Source of the DNA: Prauserella halophila
Lineage (GTDB): Bacteria; Actinomycetota; Actinomycetes; Mycobacteriales; Pseudonocardiaceae
Assembly: GCF_024171895.1 (NCBI RefSeq)
Contig: NZ_JAMTCQ010000008.1
Coordinates: 1,178,001-1,242,000, forward strand
Direction: 5' to 3'
DNA length: 64,000 bases
Part shown: positions 19,951-27,484 of the stretch, piece by piece
How the letters are laid out: each line of letters starts with the position of its first letter
Numbering within the stretch: the first letter of the stretch is position 1
The notes under the pieces: generated by a model
The model's database searches: none
Seen by the model: only the letters and a program-made list of their open reading frames with translations
Told to the model about the DNA's origin: nothing
Translations under genes and position numbers: made by a program

Positions 19951-20082
19951 ATGGCCACAACCACGCCGATTCGCCAGCATCGGCAACGATGGCAAATGGT
20001 GGGCACTGCAAAGAAGGCGGCGATGATCCCCGAGAAGCCGAAGAGGCTCATCGCCGGAGTGTTAAAGGAGATGGATCGGTAA
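19951..20082 (+). CDS. Small hypothetical ORF upstream of DUF397 gene
   Basis: 43-codon frame, very basic (IRQHRQRWQM, KKAAMIPEKPKRL), whose TAA overlaps the ATG of the DUF397 gene (TAATG), suggesting translational coupling. No recognisable family. Upstream AT-richer sequence could be a promoter. It could also be a chance frame or the relic of the XRE regulator that usually precedes DUF397 genes. Confidence 0.35.
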   Translation: MATTTPIRQHRQRWQMVGTAKKAAMIPEKPKRLIAGVLKEMDR

Positions 20083-20279
20083 TGACAGTACAGCACATGC
20101 TGCCGACAAACTGGGCGAAGTCCAGCCGCTCCAACTCCACGCAGCCCGATTGCGTCGAGATCGCCCAGAACGACGAGTTCGGCCGCGTTCGCGACAGTAA
20201 GAACGTCGACGGCGGGGCGATCACCGTCTCGCGTGACGCGCTCGCGGCGTTCGTGAACGCCGTCAAGACGGCCGAGTAA
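20082..20279 (+). CDS. DUF397 protein
   Basis: 65 aa with the family pattern WAKSSRSNSTQPDCVEIA, then VRDSKNVDGGAITVSRDALAAFV. DUF397 proteins are very abundant in actinomycetes, usually beside an XRE regulator, and are proposed to act as small partner or antitoxin-like proteins; biochemical role unknown. Here the usual XRE partner is absent. AAGGAG lies 11 bp before the ATG. Confidence 0.9.
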   Translation: MTVQHMLPTNWAKSSRSNSTQPDCVEIAQNDEFGRVRDSKNVDGGAITVSRDALAAFVNAVKTAE

Positions 20280-20354
20280 AGCTGTCACAGTTTCACGCGA
20301 TCCCGGCTCCTGTGCTTCGCGGGGCCGGGATCGCTTACTTTCCAGCACACGTGA

Positions 20355-20364
20355 GGGGGGGGGG
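20355..20364. repeat. Homopolymer of ten G
   Basis: Run of ten G directly upstream of a 22-codon ORF at 20372; it would double as a ribosome site. Such runs are slippage-prone. Confidence 0.8.
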
Positions 20365-20371
20365 CAAACCC

Positions 20372-20440
20372 ATGACCTCAGCCGACGACAAGGCGCCCGT
20401 GCGCGACGCCATCGACTTCACCGACGGCGAATTCGACTGA
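20372..20440 (+). CDS. Possible 22-aa acidic peptide
   Basis: ATG frame of 22 codons ending DAIDFTDGEFD, acidic, just downstream of the DUF397 gene and in the neighbourhood of the PIMT-like methyltransferase. It might be a peptide substrate of that enzyme or a truncated leader, but no core with Cys/Ser/Thr follows in frame. Could be a chance ORF. Confidence 0.25.
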   Translation: MTSADDKAPVRDAIDFTDGEFD

Positions 20441-20710
20441 CCGGCGCCGTACCCGCTTACCCGGTGGGCTCAGTGGTGGGACTCTCGCCCCACTGCGCGC
20501 CCGTTGGCCACGCGGAACGCCAGCATGGCGCCCCCGAACAGCCGGTCATCGACGCCCCCGCAGTGAACGCCGCGAGTACGGACTGACCGCCCAGCCGGAC
20601 GGTACGCGCACGGTGCGACTCGACCGACCCGACAGCGAACACCGATGGTCGCTCCCGCTCTGACCGGCCCGAGGAACCCGAGTGGCAACGAGCCCCCTCC
20701 CACACTGAAC
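20441..20710. other. Gene-poor stretch
   Basis: No convincing gene. Short plus-strand frames with normal codon bias (for example one reading VRLDRPDSEHRWSLPL and stopping near 20666) suggest decayed coding sequence. Confidence 0.4.
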
Positions 20711-20760
20711 TGCTCCCCGGACGCCGGAACTGACAACTCAGTCCGGATTCCGGGGAGCAA
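20711..20760 (-). terminator. Terminator of the LuxR-type gene
   Basis: Long hairpin: TGCTCCCCGG at 20711-20720 pairs with 20750-20759, and CCGG/ACTGA with TCAGT/CCGG inside, with a 4-nt loop and small bulges. It lies about 50 bp beyond the stop of the minus-strand regulator. Confidence 0.7.
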
Positions 20761-20812
20761 TTCTCCCTGCCGGTTCCGCTGGAACCGGGTGCATGGTTAC
20801 GGCCCGACCAGT

Positions 20813-21457
20813 TCAGACCAGGCCGAACCGTGCCGCGTGCACGCCCGCCTGGAACCTGCTCTGAGCATCGATCGACCCCATCGCCACCGCGATGTCGTTA
20901 CGTACGGTTCGAACGCTGACACCGATCTTCCGCGCCACGGCCTCATCGGTCATACCGTCCGCCAACAAGCGGAGTATCAGTTCCGTACGCGCCTTCGAAC
21001 GACCCGACCCGGTCCCGGCCACCGGACTGGCGCGCTGCCACGACAACTCGGCGAACCGGCACAGTGACCGGACCGCCGACGGCCGGTACATCAGTCGATG
21101 TGTCGGCCCGTCGAAGACGATGCCGACGGTGCGGTCGATGGTCACCGCGCGAGTCGATACATGCGTCGCCACCCGAGTCACGACCTTCCGCTCGGCCAGC
21201 CACTCCACATGCTCGACCACTTCGGGAATGTCCAACAGGTAGTCCTGCAACACATAGCGGACGCTGCCGCCACTACGCAGCATGAGCTTGATCAAGGACC
21301 TGGAGAACTCGAGTGCGTTCGACGAGTACTCGGGAACCAGGAACACCACATCATTTCGCACACCGACGAGCAGTCGCTCGATCACCGCACTCGGGTCGAC
21401 CGGATCCCCTTGAACTCCATCCCCGATCGGATCAACCCCCTGGACCGCATGACTCAT
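20813..21457 (-). CDS. LuxR-type HTH regulator, probable cluster regulator
   Basis: 214 aa. The C-terminus is a LuxR helix-turn-helix (RTELILRLLADGMTDEAVARKIGVSVRTVRNDIAVAM). The N-terminal 145 residues (DVVFLVPEYSSNALEFSRSL, SVRYVLQDYLLDIPEVVEHVEW, VGIVFDGPTHRLMYRP) resemble the TrmB/PLD-like sensor domain found in small actinomycete regulators of secondary metabolism. The ATG lacks a ribosome site, but TATTACT lies about 6 bp upstream as a possible -10 box, so the transcript may be leaderless. It flanks the biosynthetic genes and is the only regulator near them. Confidence 0.85.
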   Translation of the reverse strand: MSHAVQGVDPIGDGVQGDPVDPSAVIERLLVGVRNDVVFLVPEYSSNALEFSRSLIKLMLRSGGSVRYVLQDYLLDIPEVVEHVEWLAERKVVTRVATHVSTRAVTIDRTVGIVFDGPTHRLMYRPSAVRSLCRFAELSWQRASPVAGTGSGRSKARTELILRLLADGMTDEAVARKIGVSVRTVRNDIAVAMGSIDAQSRFQAGVHAARFGLV

Positions 21458-21733
21458 CGAGAGTAATACCCCCTGTTGTGACCGACGGTGACGACGTCAC
21501 CCGATTGAATGACACGTCGACGTTAGCACCGACTGAGGAACTCTCAGGCCGCTTTCTGCGATCTGTTCAGGGTAAGCAATCCGAAATGTTATCTCTCCAG
21601 GTCAGGGCACGCCCCAGGGAGTACGAGCCAACGACGGCGTCACGCCATTCCACAAATTGAGAAGTCAACGAATACGGGACGCCGTGCAAGTGGATTACTA
21701 CTAACGTAGGGTATCGACCGCCAGGGATAAAAC

Positions 21734-21748
21734 GTGAACATGGTTCAC
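21734..21748. promoter_or_regulatory. Palindrome, candidate operator
   Basis: GTGAAC-ATG-GTTCAC, a perfect 6-3-6 inverted repeat, about 280 bp upstream of the LuxR-type gene. Confidence 0.4.
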
Positions 21749-21830
21749 AGACGTGAAGGTGTTTTGTCGCCCTGGGCGAACAACCGAGAAAATCCACAGA
21801 AGCAGATCCGGAGCATCACATGAAATCGAC

Positions 21831-21846
21831 GTGAAATCGGTTTCAC
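21831..21846. promoter_or_regulatory. Palindrome, candidate operator or weak terminator
   Basis: GTGAAA-TCGG-TTTCAC, a perfect 6-4-6 inverted repeat sharing the GTGAA half-site with the element at 21734. It lies 35 bp past the mbtH stop. Confidence 0.4.
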
Positions 21847-21880
21847 AGGCGAGAGATTCGTCGGACCGACCCGGTCCGGA

Positions 21881-22066
21881 TCACGCCGGTCGTGCGCTCC
21901 GCGGCAGCACCTCGGTCCAGACCCCGGCAATGTGTGCCAGACAGTCCTCTTCCGTACCGCTGTGACCCGAGGAGTGCCAGCCCGCGGGAAGCGACCGGCC
22001 GGACGGCCACAGGGAATACTGTTCCTCGTCGTTCACCACCACGAGGTATGTCGACTCGGATGCCAC
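21881..22066 (-). CDS. MbtH-like protein (first copy, divergent)
   Basis: 61 aa from GTG at 22066. Matches the MbtH pattern: VVVNDEEQYSLWP, LPAGW, CLAHIAGVW; it binds NRPS adenylation domains and supports their folding and activity. It lacks the usual N-terminal NPF and ends without the conserved DMRP, having TEVLP instead, so it is more divergent than the second copy at 51690. Its start overlaps the stop region of the SbnB-like gene, making it the last gene of the minus-strand operon. Confidence 0.85.
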   Translation of the reverse strand: MASESTYLVVVNDEEQYSLWPSGRSLPAGWHSSGHSGTEEDCLAHIAGVWTEVLPRSARPA

Positions 22067-22067
22067 G

Positions 22068-23138
22068 TCAACTCCCCGCCTTTCCCGGACCGACCGGTGC
22101 ACTCGCGACGAAGTCGGGCACGAAGTGGCCTCCGTCGATCGCGCTGACCCGGTCACAGACCCACCCGCCGACGGCCAGGTCGAGGACACCGAGACCGAAC
22201 GGCGAGACGATGACGGCCTTCCCCTGCTCACGACGGAGGCGACCACGTACGACGTCGGCGATCGTGCCGTCGACGAAGTCGCGATGGCCCACCTGCTGCT
22301 CGGCGAGATGCAACGATGCCTGCTCTCGCACGGCGTGATCGACGTCGTCGGTCACGTTGGTCGCCGCCAGGACGAGTTCCGGGGCGAAGTCCCGGAGCGA
22401 GAGGTGCAACACGACGGGTGCGTCGGCGAGCAACGCCGGATCGGTCAGGTGCGGCTCGCCGGCGACGGTCGCGACGACGACCAGGTCGGCGCCGGTGAAC
22501 ACATCGGCAACGTCGTCGGCCACCGTCGCCTGTTCGGCCTGCCCGTCCTCGACGAGCTGCGCGGCGAAACGGTCGGCGTTCTCCCGCACGGTGTCGAAGA
22601 GCACGAAATCGTCGACCGCCCAGTCGAGATCACGCAGGAACATCCGCACGTGGTCGCTGATCAACCCGGTACCGACGAATCCGACCCTGCCCGCGCTCCT
22701 GCCGCCGAGCAGGGCCTCCGCACCGAGCGCAGCCGATGCGGCCGTACGTGTCGCCGAGATGACCGACGCCTCGAGCATCGCGTACGGGTACCCGGTGTCG
22801 TAGTCGTTGAGCACCATCACGGCGGAAGCGCGCGGAAAGCCGTGGTCGACGTTGCCGGGATAGCTGGCGATCCACTTGATGCCCGAACGAGGTGTGCCCG
22901 CGTCGTCGAGAAAAGCCGGCAGCGCGATGATCCGGTCCTTCGGCCTGTCGGGGAACCGCAGGAAACTCGAATGCGGGTTCGCCGTCGATCCGTCCTGATG
23001 CGCCAGGTAAGCGGCACGTACCACATCGAGCGCACCCTCGCGGTGCGTTTCGACCTGTTCGACGACGTCGGCGGCACCGATCACGCGCACACCGGACGGC
23101 GGCGCGAACGTGGATTCCTGCAACGACTGGTCAGACAT
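22068..23138 (-). CDS. SbnB-like ornithine-cyclodeaminase-family dehydrogenase (Dap synthesis)
   Basis: 356 aa of the ornithine cyclodeaminase/mu-crystallin fold, with the Rossmann motif GRVGFVGTGLISDHVRMFL and substrate region SGIKWIASYPGNVDHGFPRA. Paired with an SbnA homologue, the expected reaction is NAD+-dependent oxidative hydrolysis of N-(1-amino-1-carboxyl-2-ethyl)-glutamate to L-2,3-diaminopropionate and 2-oxoglutarate, as for SbnB in staphyloferrin B synthesis. Here Dap would feed the NRPS. Start ATG has GGAGGAG upstream; 41 bp separate it from the SbnA-like gene. Confidence 0.9.
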   Translation of the reverse strand: MSDQSLQESTFAPPSGVRVIGAADVVEQVETHREGALDVVRAAYLAHQDGSTANPHSSFLRFPDRPKDRIIALPAFLDDAGTPRSGIKWIASYPGNVDHGFPRASAVMVLNDYDTGYPYAMLEASVISATRTAASAALGAEALLGGRSAGRVGFVGTGLISDHVRMFLRDLDWAVDDFVLFDTVRENADRFAAQLVEDGQAEQATVADDVADVFTGADLVVVATVAGEPHLTDPALLADAPVVLHLSLRDFAPELVLAATNVTDDVDHAVREQASLHLAEQQVGHRDFVDGTIADVVRGRLRREQGKAVIVSPFGLGVLDLAVGGWVCDRVSAIDGGHFVPDFVASAPVGPGKAGS

Positions 23139-23179
23139 GAGTACCGGCTCCTCCGCGATCTACTGGTTCCTGTGACATG

Positions 23180-24175
23180 TCATGCGTGAACGACCTCCAA
23201 CTCGAGCGAGGGGGTGTCGTCCTCGGACAGACTCGCCGCCCACGCCGGGTTGTAGACGGTGTCGGCGTACGCGGTCCCCCGATCGGCGCACAGGAATGCG
23301 ACAGTGGGCCGCCGGCCACGGTAACCCGCGAAATAGCGCTCGATCGCGGTGTACACCGTGCCCGACGAACCGCCCGCGTAAATTCCGTGGTCGCGCAGCA
23401 ACCGGCGACACCCCTCGACGGTGTCCCGCTCCGGGACGACGACCACGTCGTCGATCAGAGCGTGGTCGAACAATTCCGGGGTGATACTCGAACCGAGCCC
23501 GGGAATTCGTCGCTTCTTGGGATGACCGCCGAAGATGGCCGAACCCTCGGCATCGATCGCGATCACACGGATGCCCTGGTACGTCTCTTTGAGGCGCAGC
23601 GACAGACCCCCGATCGTTCCGCCGGTGCTCGTGCCCACGAACACGTAGTCGATCCTGCGGAAAGCCCGGACGAGTTCGCCCCCGGTCAAGCGGTAATGAC
23701 CGAAGATCGCGTCCGTGTTTGCGTACTGATTCGGCCAGTACACGGACGCGATCTCGTCGCGGAGCTCGGTCACCTTGTCGAGCCTCGTCGCGAGGAAGCC
23801 ACCGGACGAGTCGCGTACCGTGACCTTCTCGACACGATCGCACACCGAACGCAGGTAGGCCTCCGTGATCGCGTTGCAGTTCGGATCGATGACCGGAACG
23901 AACGGCACTCCAAGGGACCGGCACAGCGACGCCATCGAGACGGCGAGGTTGCCGGACGACGATTCCACCACCGTGGTCCGGTCGTTGATGTCGCCGCGCT
24001 CCACCGCCTGCTTGAGCATCCAGAACGCGGAACGATCCTTCGAGCTTCCGTTCGGATTGGTGAACTCCAATTTCGCGTACAGATCGACGTTCTCATGCTC
24101 CAACCGCATCACCGGGGTCTCCGGCATCGATCGGCGGACTCTGTCGAGCTGTCGTGACAACCGGTCGGCGGTCAT
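23180..24175 (-). CDS. SbnA-like PLP enzyme (Dap synthesis)
   Basis: 331 aa of the cysteine-synthase fold. Lys46 in NPNGSSKDRSAFWML is the PLP lysine, ESSSGNLAVSMA binds the cofactor or substrate, and VGTSTGGTIGG holds the phosphate. SbnA condenses O-phospho-L-serine with L-glutamate to N-(1-amino-1-carboxyl-2-ethyl)-glutamate. The start at 24175 is favoured: GGGAGG lies about 8 bp upstream and the ATG overlaps the preceding stop (TGATG). The ATG at 24190 would overlap the upstream gene further. Confidence 0.9.
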   Translation of the reverse strand: MTADRLSRQLDRVRRSMPETPVMRLEHENVDLYAKLEFTNPNGSSKDRSAFWMLKQAVERGDINDRTTVVESSSGNLAVSMASLCRSLGVPFVPVIDPNCNAITEAYLRSVCDRVEKVTVRDSSGGFLATRLDKVTELRDEIASVYWPNQYANTDAIFGHYRLTGGELVRAFRRIDYVFVGTSTGGTIGGLSLRLKETYQGIRVIAIDAEGSAIFGGHPKKRRIPGLGSSITPELFDHALIDDVVVVPERDTVEGCRRLLRDHGIYAGGSSGTVYTAIERYFAGYRGRRPTVAFLCADRGTAYADTVYNPAWAASLSEDDTPSLELEVVHA

Positions 24176-25446
24176 CAGCAGGCCTCCCATTTACTCACAG
24201 GCACATAGCTGGGGATCGGGAACTGCGACAGCAGTCTGCGCACGGACTCAGCAACGGACCCGCGTACCGACTCGTCCAGACTGCCGTCGGGTCTGGCGGC
24301 CGAGATCACCGCATCGAGTAGCTCGGCGATCTCGCGGATCTCGCTCGGCCCGAACCCTCGTTGCGCGAGCGCGGTGCTGCCGAGCGCCACTGCCGCGCTC
24401 CCCGCCACACCCTTCGGCGCGGCGCCGACCGAGACACCGACCTTGCCGAACACATCGATCACCGCATCAACGTGTTCGAACCGGTCCGGTGGTTCGAGCA
24501 CGATCGTGTGGTCGGCCAATTCCGCAGGAGACACTCGGCCACCCAGCTTCGCCAATTCGTCCGACAACGCGGCGGCGGTCGAACGGATGCGGACAGTCGT
24601 CTCCCGGAACGGCCGCGTCGTTGCCAGGTCCAATGCGCGGGCCTTTCCTGCAACGGCCGACAGTTCACCGGATCCCGGCCACGACCACGTCAGGGTTCCT
24701 GCGCATGCCTCGGCCGTCCCGTCACGGGAGGAGGTGAGCACGATCGCCCCACGGGGACCGAACAACCGACGATCGGTTCCGACCACCGTGACGTGCGCGT
24801 GGCCGACGGGACTCTGCACCTCACCGATCGCGATCTCGCCCGCAGTGGCGGTGACGTCGGCGATCAACAACGCGCCCGCACCGTCGGCGATGGCACGAAG
24901 GCGCTCGTAGTCCATCGTCGCGGGTGCGTAGGGCCCTCCGCAGAGTAGCGCGGGAGGACGAACCGCATCGACGAGATCGGCGACGGCACGATGACGCGCC
25001 TGCTGGTGACCGGCAACTCCGGCGTCATGTCCGGCGCCCACGGCCTCCCGTAGATCCAGTGCGGCTCGCACGTCATGGCCGAACGCGTCGAGTACCCCCG
25101 TCACCGCTGCGGGGACGGAGCCCGGGAGCACGTTCGCGTAATCCGCGCCGAATACCTCGCGGGCCCGGTCGGCGGCCAGACGTTCGACCCTGACGGGGAC
25201 CTCCGTGGCGAGCTGATCGGACGGCCTGGTGACACCGGCGCTGCAGGCGAGCACGGAGGGCTCCACGAATGCGGCGTCGGGAGTGAGCGACAGGGTCGAC
25301 TCCCGGTCGGCGTGTTCGGCCTGCATCGCACCGTGCAGCTGCGGATCCTCTCCGGCCAGAAGCTCGGCTCCCACGGCGAGAAACCCCGTCAACGGCGAAC
25401 TCGCGTTCGCCGGCCTCGTGATACGAGCCGTGATCGGTAGTGACAT
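24175..25446 (-). CDS. SHMT-fold protein lacking the catalytic lysine
   Basis: 423 aa, aligned by eye over most of its length with serine hydroxymethyltransferase (VERLAADRAREVFGADYANV; YERLRAIADGAGALLIADV; LFGPRGAIVL; QRGFGPSEIREIAELLDAV). At the PLP site the family pattern THKTLRGPRGG is replaced by TDRRLFGPRGA, so the Schiff-base lysine is Arg226; the substrate-carboxylate Arg of the LRIGTPA block is Ala354. It should not be a working SHMT. Being in the Dap operon between exporter and SbnA-like genes, it may be a pseudoenzyme partner or a reshaped enzyme acting without PLP. ATG at 25446 has CCAGGTG upstream. Confidence 0.8.
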   Translation of the reverse strand: MSLPITARITRPANASSPLTGFLAVGAELLAGEDPQLHGAMQAEHADRESTLSLTPDAAFVEPSVLACSAGVTRPSDQLATEVPVRVERLAADRAREVFGADYANVLPGSVPAAVTGVLDAFGHDVRAALDLREAVGAGHDAGVAGHQQARHRAVADLVDAVRPPALLCGGPYAPATMDYERLRAIADGAGALLIADVTATAGEIAIGEVQSPVGHAHVTVVGTDRRLFGPRGAIVLTSSRDGTAEACAGTLTWSWPGSGELSAVAGKARALDLATTRPFRETTVRIRSTAAALSDELAKLGGRVSPAELADHTIVLEPPDRFEHVDAVIDVFGKVGVSVGAAPKGVAGSAAVALGSTALAQRGFGPSEIREIAELLDAVISAARPDGSLDESVRGSVAESVRRLLSQFPIPSYVPVSKWEAC

Positions 25447-25487
25447 CACCTGGTCCTCGTCTCTCCGCTCGGGTCCGCGCACGGAGG

Positions 25488-26306
25488 TCAGCGGGTTACC
25501 GCACGCCGGTAGGCGCGGACCGCGAGAGGTATGAACACCAGGAGCATCAGCCCGGTCAGCAACAGGGACATCGGCGCCGCATGCTCGACGAGCACCGAAT
25601 CGCCCAACTCTCCGGTGGGGTTGCCGAACAGTTCGCGACAGGCCGTCACGACGGCCGACAACGGATTCCACTCGCAGATCGCACGCAGCCAATCCGGTAG
25701 CCCGCCCAAGGGAATGAACGCGTTGGAAAGGAAGGTCACCGGCAACACGATGAGGATGGTCACCGAGTTGATGGCCTCCACGTCACGAAGCACCAGCCCG
25801 ATCAGCGCGCCGAACCACGACATCGCGAACCCCAGCAGCAGCAGCAGGCCGTAGCCGGCGAGCGCGGCGCCGATGCCGTTGTCGAGTCGCCACCCGATGA
25901 TGTACCCGACCGCCGACATCACCACGATGGACAGCAGCGCAATCACCATGTTGGAACACGTCCGGGCCAACGGCACCGAGAGGTTCGTCATCGGAAGCGA
26001 TCGGAACCGATCGACCAGACCGTTGTTCAGATCGCTCGCGATGCCGAGGGCCGTGCTCGACACGTTGGTGAGCATCGTCTGCGCGAGAATGCCGGCCATC
26101 AGATATTCCTGGTAGTTACCGCCAGGAGCCCTCATCGCGCTGCCGAACAGGACGCCGAACAGCACCACGTACGCGACGGGCATGAGTGTGGCGCCGAGCA
26201 GCTTCTCCGGCATGCGGATCAGGTGGCGCAGATGCCGCCCGAAGAGAGCGGCGGTGTCGCTGCCGAGTTCGACGGCCGGGTTCATGGGCTTGGTCGGCGT
26301 GGTCAT
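25488..26306 (-). CDS. ABC-2 type exporter permease (DrrB-like)
   Basis: 272 aa with about six hydrophobic helices and the ABC-2 pattern (PEKLLGATLMPVAYVVLFGV; SDLNNGLVDRFRSLPM; SVTILIVLPVTFLSNAF; LRAICEWNPLSAVVTACREL). Forms an export pump with the ATPase encoded immediately upstream, the two overlapping by 4 bp. In this cluster it most likely secretes the peptide and gives self-resistance. Confidence 0.93.
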   Translation of the reverse strand: MTTPTKPMNPAVELGSDTAALFGRHLRHLIRMPEKLLGATLMPVAYVVLFGVLFGSAMRAPGGNYQEYLMAGILAQTMLTNVSSTALGIASDLNNGLVDRFRSLPMTNLSVPLARTCSNMVIALLSIVVMSAVGYIIGWRLDNGIGAALAGYGLLLLLGFAMSWFGALIGLVLRDVEAINSVTILIVLPVTFLSNAFIPLGGLPDWLRAICEWNPLSAVVTACRELFGNPTGELGDSVLVEHAAPMSLLLTGLMLLVFIPLAVRAYRRAVTR

Positions 26307-27256
26307 CCGGTTTCCACCTGCGTGTTCTTTCCCGTCAGTGACAGGAATACGTCGTCGAGCGACGGTCGCCGCACACCGAAGTCGTCGACGTCGAGGCCGA
26401 GCGAGTCGAGGGCGCCCGCGGCCTCGGCGACCGCCCCGATTCCGGGTGCCATCGCCACGGTCACGGTGAGTCCGTCGTCGTCCAGGGTCGCGGGCGCGGT
26501 GCCGATTCCGGTGAGCGCCCGTGCCGCACGTTCGGCCGATTCCGGTGTCGTGAGCCGCACCGCGAGGCGTTCGCCGCCGACCTTGCGCTTGAGCTCGTCG
26601 GCGGTGCCTTCCGCGATCACCGAGCCACTGTCGATCACCAGGATCCGGTCGGCCAGTTGGTCGGCTTCCTCGAGGTACTGCGTGGTCAGCAGCACCGTCA
26701 CGCCCGCCGCGACCTCACCTCTGATCGTCTCCCACAATGTGTTCCTGCTGTGGGGGTCCAGACCGGTGGTCGGCTCGTCGAGGAACAGCACCTCCGGTCG
26801 TGCGACGAGGCTCGCGGCGAGATCGAGTCGCCTGCGCATACCGCCCGAATATCCCTTCACCGCACGGTCGGCGGCCTCCGTCAGGTCGAACCGTTCCAGC
26901 AAGTCGTCCGCCACCCGCTTCGCGGTGCGGCGCCCGAGGTGATAAAGGGTGCCGACGAGGCGCAGGTTCTCGCGCCCCGTCAGCCGCTCGTCCACCGCGG
27001 CGTACTGGCCGGTGAGGCCGATCCTGCGCCGGACCTCACGAGCACGGCCTGCGACGTCGAATCCCGCCACCGACGCATGGCCGGCGTCGGCGGACAACAA
27101 CGTGGCGAGGATGCGCACTGTCGTCGTCTTCCCCGCCCCGTTGGGACCGAGCACCCCAAGCACCGTTCCGGTCGGCACGGACAAGTCCACGCCACGGAGC
27201 GCTTCGTTCTCGCCGTAGCGTTTACGGAGCCCTTCCGCCTGTATCGCGATACCCAA
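26303..27256 (-). CDS. ABC exporter ATP-binding protein (DrrA-like)
   Basis: 317 aa from a TTG at 27256 (GAAGGTGGG upstream). Walker A GPNGAGKTTTVR, ABC signature YSGGMRRRLDLAASL, Walker B EVLFLDEPTTGLDP, followed by the DrrA-type C-terminal extension of about 90 residues. It pairs with the overlapping permease. Longer upstream starts exist in frame but would extend into the divergent promoter region. First gene of the minus-strand operon exporter, SHMT-like, SbnA, SbnB, MbtH. Confidence 0.92.
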   Translation of the reverse strand: MGIAIQAEGLRKRYGENEALRGVDLSVPTGTVLGVLGPNGAGKTTTVRILATLLSADAGHASVAGFDVAGRAREVRRRIGLTGQYAAVDERLTGRENLRLVGTLYHLGRRTAKRVADDLLERFDLTEAADRAVKGYSGGMRRRLDLAASLVARPEVLFLDEPTTGLDPHSRNTLWETIRGEVAAGVTVLLTTQYLEEADQLADRILVIDSGSVIAEGTADELKRKVGGERLAVRLTTPESAERAARALTGIGTAPATLDDDGLTVTVAMAPGIGAVAEAAGALDSLGLDVDDFGVRRPSLDDVFLSLTGKNTQVETG

Positions 27257-27484
27257 TTGCCCACCTTCGAAAGCCTGCCGGTCGCGGCGTCGGTGGCGAC
27301 TCAAGCATGCGATTCGGCCAGCACGCCATCGCGTTGCAACAACCTGCTGCGGCCGTCGACCGCGTTCCCGCCGCGGGGCACTCGCAGGGCGTGCAGCTAA
27401 CTGCAACCAGGTTGCCGCGGGACCGACTCGCTCAACAGACTCGCCTCCGTCGCCCTATTCGACCAGGCGAAGGTGATCGATACG
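27257..27484. promoter_or_regulatory. Divergent promoter region between exporter/Dap operon and NRPS genes
   Basis: 228 bp with no gene. Contains an 8-bp palindrome GTTGCAAC (27333-27340) and a perfect 6-1-6 inverted repeat GCAACC-A-GGTTGC (27403-27415) sharing the GTTGC half-site. They are candidates for the binding site of the cluster regulator, which would control both directions at once. Confidence 0.55.

Larger units (their letters stand above)
21458..21880. promoter_or_regulatory. AT-richer intergenic region with palindromes
   Basis: 423 bp without a gene, between the LuxR gene and the first mbtH gene (both minus strand). It is visibly less GC-rich than its surroundings. It holds inverted repeats at 21734-21748 and 21831-21846. 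Confidence 0.6.

Noticed and set aside
20441-20710. Hidden RiPP core downstream of the 22-codon ORF
   Set aside because: The frame stops before any Cys/Ser/Thr-rich core, and the alternative frames have no start or recognisable motif.
22068-24175. Staphyloferrin B-like siderophore cluster because of SbnA/SbnB homologues
   Set aside because: No NIS synthetase, hydroxamate-forming oxygenase or siderophore uptake genes are present; an NRPS with a basic-pocket A domain and MeAsp supply explain the Dap genes better.
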